The notes below the pieces were generated by a model. That model was given only the letters and a program-made list of their open reading frames with translations, had not been told where the DNA came from and searched no databases. A stretch of DNA of 64,000 bases, taken from contig NZ_SUND01000002.1 in NCBI RefSeq assembly GCF_005280205.1, positions 248,001-312,000 of the forward strand, given 5' to 3'. This document shows positions 57,605 through 64,000 of this stretch, piece by piece. Positions within the stretch are counted from its first letter, which is position 1, and each line of letters begins with the position of its first letter. Position numbers and translations under genes: made by a program. The DNA comes from Bacillus yapensis (lineage in GTDB: Bacteria > Bacillota > Bacilli > Bacillales > Cytobacillaceae).

Positions 57605-58288
57605 ATGAATTTTGAGGATAATCGATCCTTATCAAAGGTTCAGAAGCGAAAGCTTGTAGATGAAGTGTTAGAACAATTAAAGCAGTATTTGTTTTCAGGA
57701 AAATTTCAAGTGGACGATAAAATTCCAACAGAGTCAAAGTTGATGGAAGAATTAGGCGTTGGCAGGTCAACCTTGCGAGAAGTCATTAAAATTTTGGTCT
57801 ATGCTGGGGTACTTGAAGTAAGACAAGGGGACGGTACATACCTTCGTTCAAACCATCTGTCTTCCAAAAGTAATTTTGAGCAAAAAATGAATGAAGCGAA
57901 AATAGAAGATATATATGAAGTAAGAAGAATGCTTGACTTGGAAGTTGTACGACTGGCTGTTCAGAGGCGAACAAACGAAGATCTTTTCGAAATGAAAGGA
58001 TACTTGGACAAAAGAAATCGAGAGCTACAAGAAGGAAATTACTCTGAATATATTGATGCCGATATTCAATTTCACTTAGCGATTGCCAAAGCAAGTAAAA
58101 ATGCCGTGCTATTTGAACTGTATCAAACCATCACACCGAAGTTGAGAAACATTTTGAGTGAGTTAATTCTCAAAACACATGATTATCGTGACAATACAAA
58201 TATACACATATTGCTATATGATTCAATCCTAAATCAGAATGTAATAGATGCTATCAAGTATGCAGGAGAAAATCTAGAATTGAAATAA
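57605..58288 (+). CDS. FadR/GntR family transcriptional regulator
   Basis: 227 residues. N-terminal winged helix-turn-helix (DKIPTESKLMEELGVGRSTL-REVIKIL, LEVRQGDGTYL) and C-terminal FCD ligand domain (EVRRMLDLEVVRLAVQRR, IDADIQFHLAIAKASKNAVL with metal-binding Asp/His). Monocistronic; the next gene is a MOSC protein 50 bp on. Effector unknown. Confidence 0.92.
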   Translation: MNFEDNRSLSKVQKRKLVDEVLEQLKQYLFSGKFQVDDKIPTESKLMEELGVGRSTLREVIKILVYAGVLEVRQGDGTYLRSNHLSSKSNFEQKMNEAKIEDIYEVRRMLDLEVVRLAVQRRTNEDLFEMKGYLDKRNRELQEGNYSEYIDADIQFHLAIAKASKNAVLFELYQTITPKLRNILSELILKTHDYRDNTNIHILLYDSILNQNVIDAIKYAGENLELK

Positions 58289-58337
58289 TCTAGAGATAAA
58301 AGGTCTGATGATATGTTGAAAAAGGGGAGTGGTAGTA

Positions 58338-58997
58338 ATGAGGTATCAAGTTAAGTCTCTTAATGTCGGGAAGATCGAAACGCTCACGTATGGTAAAAGA
58401 ACATTCGAATCTGCGATTAGAAAGCAATCTGTCGCCAAACCTATTTTCTTGAGTAAAACCGGCCTAATGAGCGACGAACAAGCATATGAACATCATGGTG
58501 GTGAAGATAAAGCCTTATGCTTATATCCGTATGATTATTATCCTTATTGGCAAGAGATTGTCCATCCATTTAGTGAGACAGCTTTATTTGGTGAGAATTT
58601 AACCGTAGAAGGACTCAAAGAAGATAATGCTCACATTGGAGATATTTTTTCTTTTGGGGAAGCAATTATTCAAGTGTCCGAACCTCGAAATCCTTGCTAT
58701 AAGCTTGCAGCAAAATATGAAGTACCAGACATGGTTGTTCGTATGAGAGACACTGGCTATACTGGATTTCTTTTCAGAGTGTTGAAAGAGGGGATGGTTT
58801 CCTCGAATGATGATTTAGTTCTACTTGAATCAGATCCACACCAAGTGTCTGTCGCCTTAGTAAATGAAGTGAAATTCTTCGAGCGATTCAATAAAGCAAA
58901 GCTAGAAAAAGTATTAGCAATTGAGGCTTTATCAGAAAGTTTACGTGCTCCATTGTTGAAACAATATCAATCGGATAAAACAAATGAATGGTCTTAA
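58338..58997 (+). CDS. MOSC domain protein (YiiM-like)
   Basis: ATG 58338 follows AAGGGGAG by 8 bases; the GTG at 58329 lies in the site. 219 residues. Seen: LSKTGLMSDEQAYEHHGGEDKA, GENLTVEGLKE, and the molybdenum-cofactor cysteine in SEPRNPCYKLAAKYEVP, as in YiiM-type proteins that reduce N-hydroxylated bases. C-terminal helix pair is the 3-alpha domain. Reaction inferred from family. Confidence 0.88.
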   Translation: MRYQVKSLNVGKIETLTYGKRTFESAIRKQSVAKPIFLSKTGLMSDEQAYEHHGGEDKALCLYPYDYYPYWQEIVHPFSETALFGENLTVEGLKEDNAHIGDIFSFGEAIIQVSEPRNPCYKLAAKYEVPDMVVRMRDTGYTGFLFRVLKEGMVSSNDDLVLLESDPHQVSVALVNEVKFFERFNKAKLEKVLAIEALSESLRAPLLKQYQSDKTNEWS

Positions 58998-59003
58998 TTA
59001 CAC

Positions 59004-59046
59004 AAAGAGCCCACAATAATATATGAGGGTTCTTTGTCTTTTTTAG
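59004..59046 (+). terminator. rho-independent terminator
   Basis: AAAGAGCCC / GGGTTCTTT stem (one G-U) with a 14-base loop, followed by GTCTTTTTT. Confidence 0.7.
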
Positions 59047-59338
59047 TTTAAAACATGTTGATTCTGATAAGGTGGAATCCATTATATCTTGAATTGTATT
59101 CATCTGTTTGAAAGTAAATTGTTTCTGGTACAAGTACTCTATGTCAAGAAGCCTCCCATCAGAAACTCCACATAATACACCTGAATTACCTGTGCCGTCC
59201 ATAAATGAAAACAAAGCGATTGACCTAATAAGTATCTAATTCTTTGTTGCAACGGAATATGATCCCTCCTATAAAGACAAAATAAGAATAGCGAGTTTGT
59301 CGAGTAATTGATTGAAATGAAATCAAACTTAGCACTTA
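59047..59338. other. intergenic region with a possible minus-strand relic
   Basis: No convincing gene. On the minus strand at 58888-59214 a frame includes MDGTGNSGVLCGVSDGR followed by LLDIEYLYQKQFTF, which looks protein-like, but it has no start with a ribosome binding site and runs into the convergent MOSC gene. Possibly a decayed gene; origin not recognised. Confidence 0.35.
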
Positions 59339-59356
59339 ATGTGAATAATTTCACAA
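59339..59356. promoter_or_regulatory. FNR/Rex-like binding box
   Basis: ATGTGAATAATTTCACAA holds TGTGA-N6-TCACA, the Bacillus FNR consensus, and differs from TTGTGAA-N4-TTCACAA (Rex type) only at the first base. About 90 bp upstream of the DoxX-like gene; a promoter TTGATC, 16 bp, TATACA follows (59389-59416). Confidence 0.55.
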
Positions 59357-59446
59357 AATGTTCAAGAATAGGTCAAGAAACCTACAGCTTGATCATGTAT
59401 ATTATCACTATATACATCGTGTTAACTTCACCAAGGGGGATTCAAG

Positions 59447-60442
59447 ATGAAAAAGTTTTATCAACTATTATTAATTTTAGGACTTGTAATGACGCCATTT
59501 TTAACGCAAGCTCATGTAAAGTGGTTCACGACAGTAACACCTCAAAAAGAGACAATCGAACATATTTTATCACCAGAATTTATGGGTCTTGCTCTGCTTG
59601 CGGCGATTGTACTAGCAGCCTTAACACTAATTATTCCTAGAATGACTGAATGGGGTCCGGTTAAAAAAATGGAGGACCGTCTTTCCAGTTTACGAAAGTA
59701 CTCTCGCCATTTACTAAAATACGGTACAGCTGTTGCATTGATGATACAAATTACAAATGGAACACTTTTTGCACCTGAGTTCCATATTCACAATACATTA
59801 GTTGTCGTATTAACTTGGGTTGTTATTGGATTATTACTGATTCCACATCATATAGCAACGAAATTAGGCTCTGCTATTTTACTTGGATTATTTATTTACG
59901 TAACGATTGATCAAGGCGTATTTCATATGTTAGATTACGGATTTTATGTAGCAATTATCGGGGTTTTATTAGTTGGACATACTAGATTAGAGCATATTGG
60001 ATTCCCATTCCTATATTTAGGAACAGGTCTATCACTTTGCTGGGTAGCTGTTGAAAAATGGGTGTATCCGGGCATGGCATTAGATATCATTGCGAACCAT
60101 CATGTCCCTACCTTCGGTTTTGAACCAGCCCTATTTCTAGTTATGGCCGCATTCATTGAGTTTGTAGTCGGGTACTTACTCGTCGTTGGAATTCTAAATC
60201 GTGTACTAGGATTTGTTGTTACGTGTATTTTTATATTAACAACAATGCTTTTTGGAATGACAGAAGTAGTCGGCCATTTCATGATTCATATTGTACTCAT
60301 AATCTTCATTATTGAAGGGGTTTCTTTTTACAACCCACCTATTAAAATGCACAAAACAAAGCTGGATCAATTCATTTTTGTATTCTTAAACTTCATCTTT
60401 GTTCTAGCAACATTTTTGTTAATATATTATCGTTTTGCATAA
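59447..60442 (+). CDS. DoxX-like multi-pass membrane protein with HVKWF N-terminus
   Basis: 331 residues, ATG 59447 with AAGGGGGAT upstream. A cleavable signal peptide appears to end at QA, giving a mature protein beginning HVKWFTTVTP (His 23). About ten hydrophobic helices follow, with histidines at their edges (HIHNTLVV, PHHIATK, GHTRLEHIGFP, EVVGHFMIHIVLI). HVKWF-type DoxX proteins are known from databases but not characterised. The mature N-terminal His resembles that of YcnI and CopC-type copper proteins encoded at 42.9-45.1 kb; metal binding is inference. Confidence 0.8.
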   Translation: MKKFYQLLLILGLVMTPFLTQAHVKWFTTVTPQKETIEHILSPEFMGLALLAAIVLAALTLIIPRMTEWGPVKKMEDRLSSLRKYSRHLLKYGTAVALMIQITNGTLFAPEFHIHNTLVVVLTWVVIGLLLIPHHIATKLGSAILLGLFIYVTIDQGVFHMLDYGFYVAIIGVLLVGHTRLEHIGFPFLYLGTGLSLCWVAVEKWVYPGMALDIIANHHVPTFGFEPALFLVMAAFIEFVVGYLLVVGILNRVLGFVVTCIFILTTMLFGMTEVVGHFMIHIVLIIFIIEGVSFYNPPIKMHKTKLDQFIFVFLNFIFVLATFLLIYYRFA

Positions 60443-60455
60443 GTCATCATTTTTC

Positions 60456-60491
60456 TGGACGCGATTCTTATATGATATCGCGTCCATTTTT
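60456..60491 (+). terminator. rho-independent terminator
   Basis: Perfect 10-bp stem TGGACGCGAT / ATCGCGTCCA, 11-base loop, TTTTT tail, after the DoxX-like gene. Confidence 0.85.
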
Positions 60492-60552
60492 ATGAAGCCA
60501 ATAAATATATTGCCAACCTTTTTATAATACTATGAAAAAAGGATTGGTTACT

Positions 60553-61107
60553 TTGGAAAATGATAAGAAAATTAAAATCGTTGGTGATATATACGAAAAA
60601 GTGCATCATGCCAATAACGAATATCTGGATTATTGGATTGAAAATACGTTTTTGCATTGGGATTTTTGGCTTTCATTGGCGCTTACTTTGCTCCCATGGA
60701 TATTATTCATCCAATTTAGGAAAAAAGAAAGTACTAATCGACTATTATTTGTAGGTTTATTCGTCATTATCTTTGCGTCTTGGTTGGATTTTTTAGGGGT
60801 TGTATGTGGATTATGGTACTATACTGGGAAAGTTGTTCCGACTATTCCCTCCTATATGCCATGGGATTTTTGTATTTTACCTGTGTTTGTTATGTTTTTA
60901 ATACAATACAAGCCAGACATGAAAGCTTATTGGAAGGGATTGTTTTTTGCCAGCGTAGGGAGTTTCATTGGAGAACCTTTGTTTAAATGGTTAGGTTTCT
61001 ATGTGGCGATTCATTGGAATAAATTCTACTCATTCCCGATCTACTTTTTGTTATTTATGGTTTGCCATCGTTTAAGTAAAGTAAAGCATTTTGAACCTAT
61101 AAAATGA
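60553..61107 (+). CDS. CBO0543-family membrane protein
   Basis: TTG 60553 (MENDKKIKIVGDIYEKVHHA) is chosen as start: AAAAAAGGA lies 9 bases upstream, and a TATAAT at 60523-60528 would put transcription start near the in-frame ATG at 60532, excluding it. 184 residues with about five helices; WDFWLSLALTLLPWILFIQFRKKE, PWDFCILPVFVMFLIQYKPD and FPIYFLLFMVCH are typical of the family. Adjacent to another member at 61293. Confidence 0.85.
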   Translation: MENDKKIKIVGDIYEKVHHANNEYLDYWIENTFLHWDFWLSLALTLLPWILFIQFRKKESTNRLLFVGLFVIIFASWLDFLGVVCGLWYYTGKVVPTIPSYMPWDFCILPVFVMFLIQYKPDMKAYWKGLFFASVGSFIGEPLFKWLGFYVAIHWNKFYSFPIYFLLFMVCHRLSKVKHFEPIK

Positions 61108-61292
61108 GCTATTTTGAATTTAAAGAGAAGTATGTGTGTTTCAGGAATATATGAAAATTGACTGTGAAAGAAAGTACTTTGAATATTTGTACGTAAGCAA
61201 ATCTATAGGGTTTGTTCACGTTTTTTTCGTGTGTATTTAATTCCATTAAAAGGAAATGATAGCCATAAGTAATTATTATAGGAAGTGAAACT

Positions 61293-61820
61293 GTGCATAC
61301 GCTCTTATTGCTTGGATATCTGTTAGCAGGTTGGAAATGGGGAGATTGGAGGAATTGGCAGAAGTATTACTCAACGATTCTTTTCTTCATTGTAGGGGAC
61401 TTACTGTATAATTTCTTGTTATACAATTATTCAATGTGGCAGTTTCATACATCATTTGACAAAGCCATTTTGCCAAACCATACCTTGATATCCATTGCCA
61501 TTGAGTTTGTCAGTTTCCCTGTAAAAGTGTTAATTTTCTTAGGTCATTATCCTGAAGATAAAAATAAACTCATCCAAGCATTATATATATTATCATGGGT
61601 TTTCGTCTTCTCTATTTTTGAGCTTCTTGCGTTAAATGTCTGGGAAGGACTCTCCCATCATAATGGATGGAATATGCCATGGACGGTCCTTTTTTATATT
61701 GTTACTTTTGTTTCACTTAGAATTCATCAAACTCGGCCATTATGGGCATGGCTGATTTCTTTTGTAGTGATTATATCCCTATTGCTTATCTTTGACGTAC
61801 CGATTAGGAAGTTGAAGTAG
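61293..61820 (+). CDS. CBO0543-family membrane protein
   Basis: GTG 61293 with AGGAAGTG upstream. 175 residues, about six helices. WKWGDWRNWQKYYSTILFFI and HHNGWNMPWTVLFYIVTF align without gaps to the protein at 19649, so these are paralogues. 185 bp separates it from the other CBO0543 gene upstream. Function of the family unknown. Confidence 0.85.
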   Translation: MHTLLLLGYLLAGWKWGDWRNWQKYYSTILFFIVGDLLYNFLLYNYSMWQFHTSFDKAILPNHTLISIAIEFVSFPVKVLIFLGHYPEDKNKLIQALYILSWVFVFSIFELLALNVWEGLSHHNGWNMPWTVLFYIVTFVSLRIHQTRPLWAWLISFVVIISLLLIFDVPIRKLK

Positions 61821-61956
61821 CCTGCTTACGTTCGTTTGAAACGTCATAAGTAATACTTATTTAGTTTTATAATTACTTTAATATTTTCTTATTAAACTAA
61901 TGGATTTAAAATTATAGGAGAAGTGAAGCTGATAATTGTGAAACGAGGGATGTAAT

Positions 61957-62733
61957 GTGGGGATGGATTTTCACAATTTGAAAAATAGCCATACTTATAC
62001 TACGAGAAATGCAGATACTTCATGGATTAATACGATTAAGAAACTGGTCCCAATCAAGCAGCTTACCTCTGCATTAGATATAGGATGCGGTGGTGGGATA
62101 TATTCAAAGGCTCTAGCGGATTTGGGGGTAACTTCTGTTACGGCTGTTGATTACTCTGAGGCAATTCTGGCAGGTGCAAGAGAAAACTGCAAGGATTATC
62201 ATAATATTTCTTTTAAGAAGGGCAATGCCCTACAGACTGGATTAGAGAGTAACCATTTTGATTTTTTGCTTGAAAGAGCTTTGATCCATCATTTAGATGA
62301 TTTATCAGGGTGCTTTGAAGAAGCATATCGATTATTAAAGAATAATGGTTATCTAATTATCCAAGATCGTACTCCTGAAGACTGTTTGTTAAAAGGGGAT
62401 GCCAGTCATATTCGTGGCTATTTTTTTGAACAGTTTCCTAAGTTAATAGAAAAGGAGACTAACCGCAGGCATCAAATCAAAAAAGTCAGGGAGATGTTAA
62501 GGGACAGTGGTTTTCGAGAAATTCAAGAATTTAAATTGTGGGAAACAAGGAAAGTTTATGCTCATAAAACGAAATTGCTTGAAGATTTAAGGGATAGAAC
62601 AGGGCGAAGCATTTTACATGAATTAAATGATATCGAATTAGAGAGCTTGATCAATTTTATCGATGGACAAATCCCGAATGAAAATACTATTGTAGAAAAA
62701 GATAGATGGACAATTTGGAAAGCTGTCAAATGA
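61957..62733 (+). CDS. class I SAM-dependent methyltransferase
   Basis: GTG 61957 with GAGGG 7 bases upstream; the ATG at 61963 is a possible alternative. Motif I ALDIGCGGGIYSKAL, acidic loop VTAVDYSEAI, motif II ESNHFDFLLERALIHHLDD and post-motif YRLLKNNGYLIIQDRT. 258 residues with a C-terminal helical extension (EMLRDSGFREIQEFKLWE). Third small methyltransferase in the window. Followed 16 bp later by a GNAT. Confidence 0.88.
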   Translation: MGMDFHNLKNSHTYTTRNADTSWINTIKKLVPIKQLTSALDIGCGGGIYSKALADLGVTSVTAVDYSEAILAGARENCKDYHNISFKKGNALQTGLESNHFDFLLERALIHHLDDLSGCFEEAYRLLKNNGYLIIQDRTPEDCLLKGDASHIRGYFFEQFPKLIEKETNRRHQIKKVREMLRDSGFREIQEFKLWETRKVYAHKTKLLEDLRDRTGRSILHELNDIELESLINFIDGQIPNENTIVEKDRWTIWKAVK

Positions 62734-62749
62734 TTAGGAGAGTGAAAAG

Positions 62750-63199
62750 TTGTTGAAGTATCGTAAAGCCAGTATAGATGACATTGTACAATTAATGGAT
62801 TTAAGGAAAAGGCAATTGTTGGACGAGGGAATAGAACCAACAATAGACATTGATATGGAGCTTCGTGAATTTTTTCGTCATAAATTGAGTGATGGATCGC
62901 TCATTCAGTGGCTGGTTGAGGACGAGCAAAATATCGTAGCGTGTGGGGCAATAGTATTTTATGACTTTCCACCTTCTTATACGAACAGAAGTGGAAAAAA
63001 GGGCTATATTTGTAATATGTACAAGAATGAAAACTATCGTGGACAAGGAATTGCCACGCAATTATTAGACAAACTAGTTGAGGAAGCAAAACAATTAGGG
63101 GTAACAAGAATATGGCTTGGAGCTTCAAAGATGGGCAAGCCTGTATATAAGAAGTTTGGCTTTATTGAATCAAATGAATGGTTAGAGTTGAATATGTAA
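62750..63199 (+). CDS. GNAT family N-acetyltransferase
   Basis: 149 residues, TTG start (62750 or 62753) behind AGGAGAG. Core LIQWLVEDEQNIVACGAIVF, acetyl-CoA loop NYRGQGIATQLLDKLVEEA and KPVYKKFGFIESNEW. The YICNMYKNENYRGQGIA segment is typical of small Bacillus acetyltransferases of the arsinothricin/PAT type, though no such substrate is claimed. Co-transcribed with the methyltransferase. Confidence 0.88.
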   Translation: MLKYRKASIDDIVQLMDLRKRQLLDEGIEPTIDIDMELREFFRHKLSDGSLIQWLVEDEQNIVACGAIVFYDFPPSYTNRSGKKGYICNMYKNENYRGQGIATQLLDKLVEEAKQLGVTRIWLGASKMGKPVYKKFGFIESNEWLELNM

Positions 63200-63200
63200 T

Positions 63201-63270
63201 GAAAGGGACAGTCTTGAGCATATTTCCTAGTTAAACTAAGGAAAACCAGGATTGTCCTTTTCGTTTTTTT
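63201..63270 (+). terminator. two-part terminator
   Basis: Outer arms AAAGGGACAGTC and GGATTGTCCTTT enclose an inner stem TTTCCTA / AAGGAAA around GTTAAACT; the whole is followed by TCGTTTTTTT. Confidence 0.7.
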
Positions 63271-63469
63271 AAAATTTTTCTCAAAGAACATATTCCACTC
63301 TGTCGACCTCATCACTCCGAATCATCTAAGGAATGACGTGAAAAACATCTGTGGGAAATATGTAGCAGTTGCTTCTAAAAAATATTTAAATTGTTTCAAA
63401 GAAGGAACTTTTCCTATAAAAATCGAACTAATGTAGAACACAAAATCTAGCATGACGAGGAGTGGGCAT

Positions 63470-64000
63470 ATGAAATTTGTTTTAATATTTGGACCTCAGG
63501 CAGTTGGCAAAATGACAGTCGGACAGGAATTAGCGAAGCTGACAGAATTGAAGCTTTTTCATAATCATATGACGATCGATTTGGTTAATCATTTTTTTGA
63601 TTACAGTACTAAAGAGGGGAAAAGGTTAGTCTCTCTTTTTCGCGAGGAGATCTTTGAAGAGGTGTCAAAAAGCAATTTAGATGGTTTAATCTTCACGTTT
63701 GTATGGGCCTTTGATTTGCAATCTGACTGGGAGTATGTTGAGAAAATTAGCCGTATTTTTGAAGCAAAAGGTGGGATTGTGTATTACGTTGAATTAGAAG
63801 CTGAGTTCGAAAATAGGATGGAGCGGAACAAAACAGCTAATCGCCTTGAGCATAAACCTTCAAAACGGAATATTGAAAGATCCGAGGCAGATCTAATAGA
63901 AACATTAAAAAATCATCGATTAAATTCCATTGAAGGGGAAATTCAAAAGGAAAACTACATAAAAATAAATAATAATCAGCTAAGTGCAGCTGAAACCGCG
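63470..64000 (+). CDS. P-loop kinase-like protein, 3' end outside the window
   Basis: ATG 63470 with GAGGAGTG upstream; open to the last base (177 codons). Walker A is GPQAVGKMT (residues 8-16), followed by LTELKLFHNHMTIDLVNHFF, a kinase-like start, and VYYVELEAEFENRMERNKTA with NRLEHKPSKRNIERS as lid. Resembles shikimate-kinase- or AAA-type small-molecule kinases annotated in Bacillus as ATP-binding proteins. Substrate unknown. Confidence 0.85.
   Translation, partial: MKFVLIFGPQAVGKMTVGQELAKLTELKLFHNHMTIDLVNHFFDYSTKEGKRLVSLFREEIFEEVSKSNLDGLIFTFVWAFDLQSDWEYVEKISRIFEAKGGIVYYVELEAEFENRMERNKTANRLEHKPSKRNIERSEADLIETLKNHRLNSIEGEIQKENYIKINNNQLSAAETA

Noticed and set aside
58888-59214. Minus-strand gene of 108 codons
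   Set aside because: Overlaps the end of the MOSC gene, has no ribosome binding site and no recognised domain; kept only as a possible relic.
1-64000. CRISPR array, tRNA or rRNA genes, prophage block
   Set aside because: No regularly spaced identical repeats with unique spacers, no cloverleaf-like or rRNA sequence noticed, and no phage structural genes.

Overview
The window comes from a low-G+C Gram-positive bacterium, most likely a member of Bacillaceae (Bacillus sensu lato). Supporting this by family knowledge are the copper operon ycnK-ycnJ-ycnI, helD, ctaB, a Bce-type ABC/two-component module, a TmrB-like kinase, VanW, strong AAGGAGG ribosome binding sites and frequent TTG/GTG starts. 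It reads as an ordinary chromosomal accessory region. I see no rRNA, tRNA, CRISPR or prophage genes.

Layout. 1-6.4 kb: D-alanine aminotransferase (cut by the left edge), two peptidases, an SRPBCC protein and the RNA-polymerase recycling ATPase HelD. 6.3-6.7 kb: a 52-bp tandem repeat with covarying palindromes. 6.7-13.4 kb: a giant membrane protein, a GC-rich intergenic repeat, heme O synthase, a decayed SDR fragment and a pentapeptide-repeat protein. 13.5-23.3 kb: surface acyltransferase, SGNH hydrolase, a LacI regulator that runs into a GNAT enzyme through an apparent frameshift, an AAA ATPase, a 38-residue peptide gene, then a run of small modifying enzymes. 23.4-27.7 kb: adenine and guanine deaminases separated by a TnpB-only IS200/IS605-type element. 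28-36 kb: RsbR-like protein, a TetR/SDR divergent pair and several membrane proteins, one with an internal duplication and one with a frameshifted start. 36-42 kb: amine oxidase and a Bce-like resistance module whose ABC and two-component halves are convergent. 42.3-45.1 kb: copper operon ycnKJI. 45-52.7 kb: NUDIX, phosphatase, gluzincin, epimerase, lipoprotein, GNAT, cupin and methyltransferase genes. 52.8-55.2 kb: FdhA-type formaldehyde dehydrogenase with a divergent HxlR regulator, then Tag glycosylase. 56-59 kb: a second sliding clamp (dnaN paralogue), HIT, FadR-type regulator and MOSC protein. 59.4-64 kb: a DoxX-like membrane protein behind an FNR/Rex-like box, two CBO0543-family membrane proteins, a methyltransferase, a GNAT and a P-loop protein cut by the right edge.

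How genes work together. Most genes are single or in two- to five-gene operons closed by clear hairpin terminators. Recognisable functional units are purine deamination (ade, guaD), copper uptake and sensing (ycnKJI), envelope-stress or peptide-antibiotic response (ABC 37647-40348 with HK/RR 40388-42042), formaldehyde detoxification (fdhA/hxlR) and DNA maintenance (tag, dnaN paralogue). The rest is a collection of small transferases, phosphatases and membrane proteins. Four to five CBO0543-type proteins, five GNATs and three small methyltransferases show local family expansion.
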